From positions 9,753,859 through 9,817,858 of the forward strand of contig NC_061802.1 of NCBI RefSeq assembly GCF_021462225.1: a stretch of 64,000 bases of DNA, written 5' to 3'. The DNA is from Girardinichthys multiradiatus. Lineage: Eukaryota; Chordata; Actinopteri; Cyprinodontiformes; Goodeidae. The position numbers and the translations under genes are program-made. Shown here piece by piece: positions 12,569 through 24,240 of the stretch. The notes beneath the pieces are model-generated. The model had not been told where the DNA came from, ran no database searches, and saw only the letters and a list, made by a program, of their open reading frames with translations. Numbering within the stretch: the stretch's first letter is position 1; every line of letters starts with the position of its first letter.

Positions 12569-13573
12569 TCAATACTTGGTCGGGAATCCTTTTGCAGAAA
12601 TGACTGCTTCAATGCGGCGTGGCATGGAGGCAATCAGCCTGTGGCACTGCTGAGGTCTTATGGAGGCCCAGGATGCTTCGATAGCGGCCTTTAGCTCATC
12701 CAGAGTGTTGGGTCTTGAGTCTCTCAACGTTCTCTTCACAATATCCCACAGATTCTCTATGGGGTTCAGGTCAGGAGAGTTGGCAGGCCAATTGAGCACA
12801 GTGATACCATGGTCAGTAAACCATTTACCAGTGGTTTTGGCACTGTGAGCAGGTGCCAGGTCGTGCTGAAAAATGAAATCTTCATCTCCATAAAGCTTTT
12901 CAGCAGATGGAAGCATGAAGTGCTCCAAAATCTCCTGATAGCTAGCTGCATTGACCCTGCCCTTGATAAAACACAGTGGACCAACACCAGCAGCTGACAC
13001 GGCACCCCAGACCATCACTGACTGTAGGTACTTGACACTGGACTTCTGGCATTTTGGCATTTCCTTCTCCCCAGTCTTCCTCCAGACTCTGGCACCTTGA
13101 TTTCCGAATGACATGCAGAATTTGCTTTCATCCGAAAAAAGTACTTTGGACCACTGAGCAACAGTCCAGTGCTGCTTCTCTGTAGCCCAGGTCAGGCGCT
13201 TCTGCCGCTGTTTCTGGTTCAAAAGTGGCCTGACCTGGGGAATGCGGCACCTGTAGCCCATTTCCTGCACACGCCTGTGCACGGTGGCTCTGGATGTTTC
13301 TACTCCAGACTCAGTCCACTGCTTCCGCACGTCCCCCAAGGTCTGGAATCGGCCCTTCTCCACAATCTTCCTCAGGGTCCGGTCACCTCTTCTCGTTGTG
13401 CAGCGTTTTCTGCCACACCTTTTCCTTCCCACAGACTTCCCACTGAGGTGCCTTGATACAGCACTCTGGGAACAGCCTATTCGTTCCGAAATTTCTTTCT
13501 GTGTCTTACCCTCTTGCTTGAGGGTGTCAATAGTGGCCTTCTGGACAGCAGTCAGGTCGGCAGTCTTACCCAT
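12569..13573 (-). CDS. Tc1/mariner transposase, DD34E, intact
   Basis: This 334-residue protein is a full-length Tc1-family transposase, a nuclear enzyme that cuts and pastes its own element at TA sites. The ATG at 13573 sits just inside the right arm. Residues about 8-48 form the first helix-turn-helix (QKEISERIGCSQSAVSRHL). A basic linker with RKRCGRKRC follows, then a second DNA-binding helix set up to about residue 110. The catalytic triad is D148 (LFSDESKF), D238 (FQHDLAPAH) and E273 (NPIENLW), with 34 residues between the last two. No stop or frameshift is present. The stop codon is at 12569-12571, about 25 bp from the LINE insertion. Whether it is transcribed cannot be told. Confidence 0.93.
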   Translation of the reverse strand: MGKTADLTAVQKATIDTLKQEGKTQKEISERIGCSQSAVSRHLSGKSVGRKRCGRKRCTTRRGDRTLRKIVEKGRFQTLGDVRKQWTESGVETSRATVHRRVQEMGYRCRIPQVRPLLNQKQRQKRLTWATEKQHWTVAQWSKVLFSDESKFCMSFGNQGARVWRKTGEKEMPKCQKSSVKYLQSVMVWGAVSAAGVGPLCFIKGRVNAASYQEILEHFMLPSAEKLYGDEDFIFQHDLAPAHSAKTTGKWFTDHGITVLNWPANSPDLNPIENLWDIVKRTLRDSRPNTLDELKAAIEASWASIRPQQCHRLIASMPRRIEAVISAKGFPTKY

Positions 13574-13780
13574 GATTGGGGTTTTGAGTGATGAACCAGG
13601 CTGGGAGTTTTAAAGGCCTCAGGAATCTTTTGCAGGTGTTTAGAGTTAACTCGTTGATTCAGATGATTAGGTTCATAGCTCGTTTAGAAACCCTTTTAAT
13701 GATATGCTAATTTTGTGAGATAGGAATTTTGGGTTTTCATGAGCTGTATGCCAAAATCATCCGTATTAAGACAATAAAGA

Positions 13781-14905
13781 GAAATCCTCCCGGGGTGTTG
13801 ATGTGTCGATTGCAGAGATCAGCTGGTAAAACGGTGGTTTAGCCACAACCAGCTGATCGCCCCAAATCTCGAACAAAGAGTCATAAAACTCTGAGGTGGG
13901 AACTCAGTGGAAAAACTCCAGTAATATAACTGGAACAAAGGAATGGTCAGGCGAAGCCCAGAGCGCAGTTGCTTTGAATGAAAAACCTTTTAGTAGTCCA
14001 ACGTCTAACTCCTGGCTGATTTGGGATCAGCCGGACAAAAAAATGAACACACATGATTCAGCAGCGCTTGCACAGCAAATCAAAACATAGCTCAGCATAA
14101 AACACTTCAATCAGTATTGCATGCAACAAGTCGATACCTTGGATTAACTACTGGTGATTCTAAATCACCTTAACTATGCCTCATCCTGCCCAGACTTCTA
14201 AATGTACCTATCCAACTTAATATAAAAAGAACAAAATTACTTTGACATTGATTTCTTCTTACCACCAGTTGAGGATGGGTCAGGTCTGAAGAAAAACGAG
14301 GGAGGGGGATCACACGTCCGTGATCAACTCAAGAAAAAAAAACAGTAAACTTCTCATCCGTCCAAGAGGGGAAAATATGAAGAACCGTTTAGTTGACTGA
14401 ATCAACAAGGAGGAAACTCATCTCCTTGGAAATAAAACCTCTGTGGGTTTTCACCTGCGCCGGGTGTCGGCGTGGTCTTCGATCGGTATATGAATCTTAG
14501 GACCTTCTTGTATCAGACAGATTTCCAGCTTTCAAGCTCTTCCAGGAATGGCCTTGTGGAGCAAAAGTTCGCCTGCGAGATTTTGTCTCTCCAGATATGT
14601 GCCTCCGTTGCGTCGTCCCGTGAGACACGTGGGAAATGGCAATGAAACCTTTTTTTTCCCGACGGATTCATAGTCCCGGTGACGTCAGAGCTGCGATGTC
14701 TGTTGAGCTGCGCACTGTGTGACCAAAATGGATGACTCCAACAGTGAAAACACAATACTTAAAGTGTACCAAGCTGGACCTCATTTGGTTGTTAGCTCAT
14801 CCTAATGCCTGATACAGTTTTACACTCAATAACAATGCAATTTAAATAAACAAAGTGTTATTTTTAAGCTTAAGTGTATTTTGTGTTCATCATTATATGT
14901 TTATT
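13781..14905. other. Unassigned block truncating the Tc1 right arm
   Basis: The Tc1 inverted repeat stops at about 13780. It is replaced by roughly 1 kb with several GC-richer patches (for example CACCTGCGCCGGGTGTCGG near 14453 and CCCGGTGACGTCAGAG near 14674) unlike the surrounding AT-rich DNA. No open frame of known type, terminal repeat or LTR end could be identified. It may be another degraded element. Confidence 0.4.
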
Positions 14906-15263
14906 GTCAGTCAGTCATTTTCTACCGCTTATTCCATAGTGGGTCACGGGGGAGCTGGTTCCTATTTCCAGCAGTCTATGGGCAAGAGGCAGGGTACACC
15001 CTGGACAGGTCGCCAGTCCATCGCAGGGCAACACACAAACAACCAAGCACACACTCATTCATACACCTAAGGGTAATTTAGAGTGACCAATTAACCTAAC
15101 AGGCATGTCTTTGGACTGTGGGAGGAAGCTGGAGTACCCAGTGAGAACCCACACATGCACGGGGAGAACATGCAAACTCCATGCAGAAAGACCCCTGGCC
15201 GAGAATCGAACCCAGGACCTTCTTGCTGCAAGGCAACAGTGCTGCCAACTACGCCACTGTGCC
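14906..15263 (-). mobile_element. V-SINE/DANA-type tRNA-derived SINE
   Basis: Read on the minus strand, the head begins GGCACAGTGGCG. It has a tRNA-type A box (TGGCGTAGTTGG, 15245-15256) and B box (GGTTCGATTC, 15203-15212). Next comes the conserved central region with GGAGTTTGCATGTTCTCCCC. The 3' end closes with a (TGAC)n tail at 14906-14916. This is the plan of the fish V-SINE group that includes DANA. It is a retroposon moved by LINE machinery, not a tRNA gene. Truncated tails of the same family lie at 16573-16655 and 21715-21806. Confidence 0.8.
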
Positions 15264-15368
15264 ATGTGTCTTTCTTTTGGTTTGTCAGATCCTTAAAACT
15301 GTATGAAGACCCACAACACAAATTTTGAAGGTACTGTTTACCATTCAAGCAATCTGAAAAAAAGCTTA

Positions 15369-15960
15369 ACAGTGCCTTGCAAAAGTATTCATATCCCACA
15401 TTTTTTCAGTTTAGCACCATGCACAACCAACACAAAGTAGAGCATAATTGTGATATGCATGACACATAGTTGGAAGAAAGTGCTCTTTTCAGGTGAAACC
15501 AGATTTGAACTCTTTGGCCCACAAGCTTAACACGTCATATTACCTTGATCACAGCAGGAGTGTTGTGAAACATCACGGTGGAAGGATCTTGCTGTGCTGA
15601 TGTGTTTCTCCAGCAGTGATAAGGAAGATAGAGTTAATAAAAAGATGGTTAGAGCTAAATGCAGGGCAATTCTAAAAAAAATTAAAAACACCTATCAGAG
15701 GTTACAAAAAGCTTCAGACCAAGCTGAATGTTTACCTTCCAGCAAAACTACTCTTAACATACAGCCAGAGGTTCTATGGCATGGTTTAGAGGAAAGCATG
15801 CAGGTGCTAGATTTGCTTGGTCAAAGTCCTGACCTAATTTTTAATTGAGAAGATGTGCAAAGCTGGTAACATACCACAAAATACTTGCAATTGTAACCGC
15901 AGCAAAAGACAGTTTTACAAAGTATTACCACAGGGGGCCAAATATAAATCAATGTGTTAG
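15369..15960 (+). mobile_element. Degenerate Tc1 remnant
   Basis: It starts with a Tc1-type terminal repeat (ACAGTGCCTTGCAAAAGTAT). It then retains a phrase equivalent to GETRFELFG near 15490 and a small frame (15594-15848) ending HGLEESMQVLDLLGQSPDLIFN. That matches the transposase stretch leading to the missing catalytic glutamate motif. Coding sequence between these parts is scrambled and the right end is not clear. Confidence 0.6.
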
Positions 15961-16094
15961 CACTGCTGACTTGTAGGAGTTCATTTGTTCTGACAATAAT
16001 TTTTCAGTAGGAACACCATTGGAAGGCCAAGCCATCATACCTATAAGTAAGGTCTCTGTTCCAGAGATGGTCATGCTTTTGGTGCAAAATGTGC

Positions 16095-16572
16095 ATATTA
16101 ACCCCCAAATAAAAGCAAACATTTTGTGAGGATTCTGGCTGAAGCTGGTAAGAGACTGTTATTTTCACTAAAATTGAAGTGTTTGGAATTAATGACCATT
16201 ATAACATTTGGGTGTAAAAAGCGTATACTTGCAAGTCTGAGAACACCATCGAAACTGTGAAGCACGGAGGTGGCAGTATCATTTTGTGTGGGTTTTTGCT
16301 GGAGGAGAGACTGGTGTACTTCACAACATAGATAGCATAATGAAGAAAGAACATTATTTGGACATATTGAAGCAGCATCTCAAGACATCAGTGAGGAAGT
16401 TAAAGTTTGGTCACAAATGGGACAACGTCCAAAACAGACAATGACCAAAAGGATACCACCAAATTTCTTAAGGACAACAAAGTTTTTGCATCTTTTGAAG
16501 TGGCCATCATAAATGTCTGATTTAAGTCCCACAGAACATTTTAGGGCAGAGCTAAAAAGGTTTGTGAGGAAT
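16095..16572 (+). mobile_element. Second degenerate Tc1 remnant
   Basis: A translated phrase ETVKHGGGSIILCGFLLEE (from about 16243) is the Tc1 transposase VKHGGGS box. Downstream sequence still aligns by eye with a transposase C-terminal half but has many stops (for example GTGACCAAAAGG-type fragments and TCCCACAGAACATTTTAGG where the NPIE motif should be). No termini were identified. Confidence 0.55.
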
Positions 16573-16672
16573 ATAGTCAGTCAGTCAGTCAGTCATTTTC
16601 TACCGCTTATTCCATAGTGGGTCGCGGGGGAGCTGGTGCCTATCTCCAGCAGTCTATATATATATATATATA
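16573..16672 (-). mobile_element. V-SINE 3' fragment with expanded tail and TA microsatellite
   Basis: A (TCAG)n run begins at 16573 and is followed by the same TTTTCTACCGCTTATTCCAT phrase as the SINE at 14906. The SINE sequence stops after CCAGCAGTCTA, giving way to a TA run (about 16656-16672). Only the 3' ~70 bases of the SINE survive. Confidence 0.7.
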
Positions 16673-16819
16673 TACATTTTTCTAAATATATGTCTTGAAT
16701 GTTGTCTTCAAGGTTATGCTGTGGTTTTGTTAGATTACTTATGTTTTATTAAAAATAAATCTGTTGAAAGTCTGTTCCTCCAACATATGATTGTTAAAGG
16801 AAAGAAATGGTTATATATA

Positions 16820-17766
16820 TCACGGTCTGAGGTTGTTTTGGACAAAAATACAAACAGTCGCTTGGGCTCAGCATACTGAAAACAGATCTTCTTTAATTAA
16901 GGCTCGGAGATCAGCACTTACAAGGTTGTAGGAGATTCACAGAAGAGAATTCAAAAGAAGCATAATTAAAGAGCTCAGGGAAAGACGTGACAAACTTGGT
17001 ATACATGAAATGAGGAACCAGCGAAGAATAATTAGAGGACCCGGGTATATAAGCAGGAAGAGAAGGAGAGTGGACCAATGAGGGAGAAGCTAGGTTAATC
17101 AGAAGAGAAGTGGAAGCAGGTGTGGGAACTGGCTATGGAGACTGAGGGAATGAATGGTTACTAGGGCGACAAGAACTTGGAAACTCAGGGACATGAGGGA
17201 ACTAAACTATTAAGAAAACCAAAGGGAAACTAGAATCTAAGGATAACATTACCTGATAAGGATGAGCTGGGAAGCGAAGACCTAGAATTACTATAAACTA
17301 TTAGGTAAACAATAAGTGGAACTAAGCCTAGTGAGGAAACAAATAACTATAATAAACTATAACCTGTTGGAAGGAACTTAAACAGTAGAGACTAATATGG
17401 AGAACTACACTAGAAATAAGGCTGGGGAGAATTACAAATATAAAAGGGAAATGGACACTGAGTAAATAATAACTAAAGGGGATCTAAGGACAAGAGGAGG
17501 AACTACTAGGGGAACAGCAAAGAGGAAAGGCAGAACAAAGTAAACAGAAGGAATCAATAAACACAGCTATTAAACCAATAGAAACATTAAACATGAGCTA
17601 AACATAAATAGTAACTCTAGCGAGAACTAAATCTAAGGACATGTAAACAAGCACAAGAATCTAAGCAAATATAAACTAAACCAAGCAAACAACTAATCAA
17701 AGGAACAGGGAAAATCTTTAACAGCAAAGTAAACAAAAACAAAAAACAAAATGGCACATCCCGACA
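16820..17766 (-). mobile_element. Solo LTR, ~947 bp
   Basis: On the minus strand it begins TGTCGGGATG at 17766 and ends CAGACCGTGA at 16820. TATAT abuts both ends, though low complexity weakens that as a target duplication. It holds a TATA-like box (GCTTATATACCCGGG, about 17035-17050) and a late AATTAAAG poly(A)-type signal at about 16895. The body is strongly T/C-rich on this strand, like the other solo LTRs here. The usual final CA is missing. No internal retroelement genes adjoin it. Confidence 0.6.
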
Positions 17767-18229
17767 ATATAGTTAAAGCAAAAACCGTTAAAATAAACAA
17801 AGATAAGTTTCATGGGGCCATAATGAGGTTTATTTCACATAATCACTGATCAAAGTTCAAATAATCTTCTCCAATCGAAATGTTGTTTTAGACATGTTTA
17901 ACGCCTGCATCTATCAGGCAGTCATATTGAAGTAAGGCACACTTTACTTTACTAAAAGAGATGCTACAGAGTATTCTTTTTGGAGCTTCAGCTAAAGAAA
18001 GTGCTATAAACCGATGGGGCTTGATGGTGTCCTGGCAGTCCAGATGACTCAGGCACAGATTGTGTACCCGCCAATCTGGCATGCAGCCTTTGTCCCATGC
18101 CATCCCGCCTCTCTTCCATCTTTCCTGTCTGTCTCTTCTGTCAAATACCAAACACAACAGAAGTACTTGATAGAAAAAACAAAACATCCACAAATAAGCC
18201 TGAAACTAGATAGTAATCAGTCTCGCTGC

Positions 18230-18498
18230 TTTGAACTATGCCATGCTCGACATATACCCCTCTGCACTGTTTACTCCTCGCTGGAGTATAATGTTTGCCA
18301 TGCAGTGTCAAGCCAAGCCAAGCCTGTACTCGACTGTTTTGCTCATGCCATGTTCATCCTATGTATTTGGCTGCATCTGCTACCTTCTGCCTGCTGTGAG
18401 TTTTCATATTTTTATTAATTATTAAACCTTTTATACTTGCCACGCTGCTTCTGTCTGCCTGTCTACACTTGGGTCCGCTCCAAAAACCTCATCTTGAC
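18230..18498 (+). repeat. LTR-like 3' fragment
   Basis: It ends with an ATTAAACC poly(A) context, then CTACACTTGGGTCC and a terminal CTTGACA at 18498. The same order (poly(A) signal, CTTGGGTCC, CA) closes the LTR at 49673-50344. The 5' boundary is not visible. Confidence 0.4.
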
Positions 18499-19107
18499 AG
18501 AGACAGGCGCTTAAAGACAGAGGAGCAGGAGGCCACCGCCACCAGTTCCCCTTGGTCAAAATCAATGTTATATCCCTCCATTGATTTCAATTAAGATAAC
18601 AGTTATTAGACAGCGTGCATGACACAAAGTCGAAGAGAATATATTGTGCTGATAGATTGCACGAAAGGTTTGGGCTCATTGTTGCTGAGATTCTTAGAGG
18701 TGAAAATACAGAAGATAAAGAGAGAGTGGGATATCGCATATGAAATCCTGCTTTATCAGAAAAGTAGCTGCGTAGAATGTAGCTGGGAGCTACTTTAACT
18801 TTACAGTAAAGTCATAGAGCTCATTGGTTGCAACCTTTAGGGTTATTCTTTCGAACTGGGAAGGATTTTTTTTGTTTATCCTTTTTGTATTTTTCAAACT
18901 GCTTGAAGATTTTCCTTAAGAGAAATTTATTGAGAAAGTTGTTCTTTCACGTTGTTTCTTTTACATCACATTTCCATGAAGCCAAAGGTCGCACTTTCTT
19001 TACATCATTATTCTTGTTTTTGAGTGCATACAAACAATTGATCCATGATTAATCACAGAGGAGAAACAGTCATGGTTAACTTTAACGATATATGCCATGC
19101 CTAGTTT
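18499..19107. other. Gene-free stretch
   Basis: Nothing recognisable was found. Confidence 0.5.
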
Positions 19108-19588
19108 TTGTGGTATTTACTTTTCCTTCCCATAGAAAGTACTCCTGGATCAGTGCTTCTTTGTTCTCTTTGTGTCTCTGATCTGTTCTCTCAAACCCCC
19201 AGTCGGTCGTGGCAGATGGCCGCTCACACTGAGCCTGGTTCTGCTGGAGCTTACTTCCTGTTAATAGGGAGTTTTTCCTCTCCACTGTCGCTACATGCAT
19301 GCTCAGTTCGAGGAATTGCTGCAAAGTCAACGCCAGCGACTGTCCACTGTCTCTACATGATCATCCAGGAGGAGGGAATGCTGCAAGTCACTGACTGGAT
19401 GCAATCTGCTGGGTTTCCTTAGACAGAAAAACGTTTTATCCAATTTGAATAAATAACTGAATCTGACTGCACTTTTTAATGGTTAGGATTAATTGGAATG
19501 TATGTACCTGACTGTTGTGAAGTGCTTTGAGACAACATGTGTTGTGAATTGGCGCTATATAAATAAAACTGAATTGAATTGAATTGGT
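19108..19588 (+). mobile_element. L2 (Maui-like) LINE 3' end
   Basis: The segment carries the familiar fish L2 3'UTR phrases: GTCGTGGCAGATGGCCGCTC, GGGAGTTTTTCCTCTCCACT, GTTGTGAATTGGCGCTATAT. It then ends in a (TTGAA)n tail, ACTGAATTGAATTGAATTGG. It is 5' truncated to the 3'UTR, the usual outcome of L2 insertion, and has no coding capacity. Confidence 0.8.
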
Positions 19589-21714
19589 ATAAGAGTAGCT
19601 GAGGAAAAAAAATAAGTCAACTATTAGAATCTGGGGTGAGGTGAAAAGAGAGCAAAGGATATAATGAGAAGAGACAAGAGCGGAGGAGGTGTTCCAACAA
19701 AGAAGAAGAAAAGAGATAAAACGAGGACGATTTAATTACCTCAGTCAGTTGGAAGAGTAAACACACCACAATGGTCTAGAGAAGTGAACAGATCAAGGCC
19801 AAATCAGATACATATACACAAGAAGTGACATGTTAATAAACATGGTTCACTGCTTTTCTGAGTCTCTTGTGAGGTGCATAAATAAGTGCACTGTCATTCA
19901 TCTCAATAGAATGGATTCTAGGTCTTTGCCAAGTTGTCTTGTTCAATTATTGCAAATTTAAATGCGTACATTCAAAAATGGTTTTGGGCGGTATATTTTA
20001 ATGATGCCTTGTAGCTGTCTTCAAAGATTGGTGTTTTAGGCATGCCCTTCGCAAGGAGGCATCGGGCAGAGCTGAATTGGAAACAAATCAGTCCCCGGAA
20101 GCGCTGAAAGAGGTCAGTGAGGAAACGGATAGGAACCCACACTCCTTTCGATAGAACTTGGCCCCTTATTTCTCTGTGTCTTTGTGTTAAGCTACTGTAA
20201 ACAGGTGTCGCATCATTTTTTATCAAAGGTATCTCTCTCAGGTTTTTCCTATTTTCACATTTAGAATTAAAAGTGTTAGTAGTGAAGTAAGACAGTATTA
20301 CCCCGCAGAGTAAGTTGCATCCAATGGCAGAGTGAACCAAATACAGTACAATATTGGAATAACAACTGTTAGAAGTCTGAAAAAGCCTGAGCTATGGGTG
20401 GAAGCTTACTTTAAGTGTCAATTACAGCAAAAGGTTCATGAAAATGTTCACTCGTGTGGGTGAGGTCATTAGAGAACATCGCACCTTCAAGTATGATAAA
20501 ATTTTGAAAATCGATCAAAAGAAAAGGCTCAAACTAAACCATTTGTTAGTTTGATCGATTTAATCGTTGTCCTCATAGCAGGAGCTGCCTTTATTTAATT
20601 ATTCAGAACAGCCTGGAGAACAAATAGGAAATGAGGGGATGTTGCAGGATGACAGAAAAGTGAAAGAAAGTAAAAGCTCCCCTGCTGTAGGTGTTGTGTC
20701 AAAATTATGGCATGCCTCTCAAATAACCTCCTCCTCCTCCAGGTCTATCGACCTGTTTTTGCCACGTTCTTCCCATGCTTGAGCCTACAATAAACAACAG
20801 AGACGCCAACAGACTCCGCGGGCTTTCAATGACTCTGAAGAACACAAAAACGCAGCAGATGAAGTGGCAACATAAACAATATTGACAGCAGAAGATTATT
20901 GCCATTTGGGGAGCATTCCTCTTAGATGGAAGTTGTTATTACTGTAAATACTGTGTGGTTGGTGGGGGTGGACTTTTTTTTCCAGAGGGCAGACCGATAC
21001 AGTACCTACGTACATACAAACAATACTGTAATTCAGTAAACTGAAGTCGTCTAATCTTCCAGAATATTTCCTATTTTGATTTTTCAGGCTTTCAGGCTAT
21101 AGGTAGCGGACTTATTTCTAATGGGAAACACTAACTGGGATAAAACAAGGCTGACACTCACTCTGCTTATATTTAGCAAGTCTACATGAGATATTACATG
21201 TTCAGCAACCCTTCATCTAATAAATTCTTAAAACACCAGTCCAAGAAGGAGTTTCAGGCATTTTCAAGAAAACACGACCATGAAGGTAGCATCTGGCTGT
21301 CAAATAAGAAGCTATAAATTGTGTCCCCACTTTGCTCATGAGAACAACACCAGCCACTTTCTGATGCTATTTTGAAAATATCAAATATTAGTATTCAACC
21401 TCAGACACCTTCCACAATATTAAGAAACTCTGAAAAGAAATGCAAAAAGTAAATTGACACAAACATGTATTTAGCTATTTATCAACTGACTGCTGCACCT
21501 CAGTAGGGAAATTCATTTATCGCAAATTTAATAGACAGCAGTAGGAAGTAAGCAGTTTGAATTCTCAAATAGGATTTTATCAAAATGTACTTTTAATAAG
21601 CTTAAATATGCAAATACAGATATGCGGAATATCTAAATGTTTATACCCCCCTAATTAACTCTTAACCTGTTGTTTTTTTTTCATCTCATATGGGGGTCCA
21701 AAACTTAGATCTGG
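19589..21714. other. Gene-free stretch
   Basis: No gene or repeat family was recognised. The open frames at 19972-20340 and 20705-20905 (minus) show no domain and are probably chance. Confidence 0.5.
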
Positions 21715-21806
21715 GCCTCCAGTCCATAGACTGCTGGAGATAGGCACCAGCTTCCCCGTGACCCGCTGTGGAAGCAGCAGTAGAAAATGACTGACTGACT
21801 GACTGT
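21715..21806 (+). mobile_element. V-SINE 3' fragment
   Basis: CATAGACTGCTGGAGATAGG through GTAGAAAATGACTGACTGAC corresponds to the 3' end and (TGAC)n tail of the SINE at 14906-15263, here on the plus strand. Confidence 0.7.
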
Positions 21807-24151
21807 ATTTCTACCTGGATTAAATAGACAAAGAAAATAGCCAATTCAGGTACTTCACTGCTTTAATGTCAATAAGCTCTGAAGTCTGATCATTGGCTCC
21901 ACTGTGGTTTGTGCAACTGACCTTCAATTGCCAGGCTTGTTGAGTCAAAGCACGGATCCTCCCGAAAGATACCCAACAACCTCCACATGAGAAAACCAGG
22001 AAAAAAAAACAGGAGGATTCGTAAAAGTTTTGCAGTCAATGAGCTGATGGGGAGTGAAACAAGATCACAAAGAAAGAAGATAAAAAGAAGAATATATTAC
22101 CAGGTGCACAGAAAAAAGAGAGGCAGAAATAAAATCCATAAGAGGGTAATATTTAGATTCCTACAATCCACCTTAACTTTGCTTCCCTTAAAGTATTTTA
22201 TGTCTACAGTGCAGAAGCTAATAGGCTTGAACACAACAGGGCTTCACTCTCATTGTAATACCCCCAAGTTCTCTGATATGGGATGTATAAAGAATCTAGT
22301 GTAGGTAAATATGAGGAAAAATTAATAAGCTATTTCACATTAACATTAGTTTCAAAAATTATTGTCAAGCTGTACACGAATGACAGGAAAAAGATTTTTG
22401 GAAATACACCAGCTAGCAGTATACCCCATCACCTCCACAGTCCCTTACTTCCTTAAAAACCAAATGCAACATTCAAATAGTTGTCTGTTCCTTGCGAACT
22501 GAAATGAATGTTAACCGTTCATTTATATCTCAAGCTGCGATCAAGAAAATTAACTAGGCTAGACTGATTGGTATCAGTGTGACATCTGCCTCAGTAAACA
22601 TTCTTTGGAAAGGGAAGATGCATGTGAGAACGGATAGGGAAATATGTAAATATAAAGGTGTGTATCTGCAGGGGGTCTTCCCATTCAGCCTACAGCGCCA
22701 GTCCTTTTCAGATGCAAAAACTTCTATTTGATCTAAATCCTGCTAGATATGCCAATCATGATGCATATTTTTCAACAAATATATTAAGAAATGTTTTAAA
22801 TAGACAGTATGGTACTGTAATTTTTTTTTATTTTTGACTGGTACTGTATGTTTGCTGTCATGTTAGTCTTGCCTGGCATGCATGCAATATAAACAAGCTT
22901 TCAGTGGATTCCTATGTGTGAGCTTCTCTTCTTCCCTCCAAATCCAGAAAAAAGGAGGTCATGTTTCTCACCTGGATCCAGAAGCCACATCTTGTGAAAT
23001 ATTATTCCAACCAGCCATTTGTCATACCAATTATATAATGGTCATGTGTGAGCATGTTTGTGGGTCTGTGTGCATTTTCAGTGCTGAGCTGGAATGCTCT
23101 CCCCATTAACTTTCCTATGAAGTGCCAAATATAGTTTCCTAATCTATATATTTTCCAGAAAACCATCAGCCTTGTGTTCTTCTCAGTGCATAGTATGCCC
23201 CTGTATTGGGTGTGTTTATCTGCTTGTTGGACCATATCTGTGTGCATTTGCACTCTGGCTGGAAAGTTTTCCGAAATGACTTCTCTCCCACATGTTTATG
23301 ATGTTTTTATTAGGTTTAAAATTGCATTTAGTTCAAAAATGAAGCAAAACATTTTGTTTAAGGTTTTATAAGGATGGATATAGTTTAGATCTGGGCCTTT
23401 TTATGTCCTACAATTAGGTACATAGAAGAGTGAACTATGTTTTTAGGAAGTTTTAAATCTTGATGAGGACCACAAGATTATTTTATCTCATATCCTTGTA
23501 CCTGAAATACTTAATTTGAGAAAAACTATGCCTAGTTTTTACTATAGTGGTGGACTAAAATAAAATGTTAACACAAAGCAAGCCGTGGAGCGGTTTCTTT
23601 AACAAATTTCCAGTCCTACTTTGACATGTGGCAGCCATATCTTGTTGATCATGTGGAAAAAAAAAACTCCAGATTTGGAAAATGTTTCCCTACATGTTTC
23701 AAAAACTGATCTCACACACACATTTACACAAGTGCTGCCTTTAGAGCTAAAGGGTCATTAGGACAATGTGTGCAGTGTATGAAAAAGCCCTCGCACATTT
23801 TGTGTGTGTGTAAATCAATGTGACACTAACTAAACAGACACTGCTGGAGACCGGGGATAATGAACAGAAAAGGACTGAAGGCAAACCGAGTCTTAATCAT
23901 GAGAAAGATGTGATGGAGCAAAGAGAAAAAGTGAGAAGGCAGGTGGAAAATTGGTTTAAAAAGAAGCAGAAGAGGAAGTAAAAAATATTACACACGTCAA
24001 AAAATAACTCTTCAAGTTGAATTAAACGTTCTTTCACAGTTCAGGTAGTTTAAACGGTTAGAATTTTAGTCTGTTTCAGCAGCAGTTACACAATGGGACA
24101 CTGGTTTTCATCTCAATCTGTTTGTCCTCTGGATGCTGTAAAAAGACACTT
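21807..24151. other. Gene-free stretch
   Basis: It contains an A-rich segment (about 21990-22140) that opens a lysine/arginine-rich frame of no known family. No other feature was found. Confidence 0.5.
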
Positions 24152-24240
24152 CAGAATCAGAATCGGCTTTATTGCCAAGCTTGTACAGAAAAACAAGGAA
24201 TTTGACTCCAGTACACTTTGCTCTCAATAATTGGACCTCA
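24152..24240 (-). mobile_element. Rex1-like LINE tail fragment
   Basis: CAGAATCAGAATCGGCTTTATTGCCAAG and the following ACAAGGAATTTG phrase match the 3' end of the LINE at 10002-12544. Only about 90 bases are present, so this is a severely 5'-truncated insertion. Confidence 0.65.

Larger units (their letters stand above)
9749..13780 (-). mobile_element. Tc1-like transposon, split by a LINE, right TIR truncated
   Basis: The left terminus CAGGTCCTTCTC follows a TA target dinucleotide (9747-9748). The left inverted repeat runs to about 9949. The inner part of the right repeat (about 13699-13780) is its reverse complement, but the outer ~130 bases are missing: the match stops at 13780 and unrelated sequence follows. 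The transposase gene (12569-13573, minus) is intact. A Rex1-like LINE (10002-12544) lies between the left arm and the transposase stop codon, so it does not break the gene. With only one complete terminus the copy should be immobile even though its protein could be made. Confidence 0.9.

Noticed and set aside
12545..12633. N-terminal extension of the long Rex1-like frame
   Set aside because: It opens at TTG and reads Tc1 transposase sequence in the wrong frame; LINE homology begins only at the junction at 12544.
15203..15263. Possible tRNA gene (A and B boxes)
   Set aside because: The boxes belong to a SINE head continuous with a V-SINE body and TGAC tail; no cloverleaf acceptor pairing is expected.
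16573..16600. CRISPR-like short direct repeats
   Set aside because: They are 4-bp SINE-tail units with no spacers, in a eukaryotic context.
21987..22304. Lysine/arginine-rich 105-residue open frame
   Set aside because: It arises from an A/G-rich stretch, has no domain or codon pattern of a gene, and no splice or promoter context.
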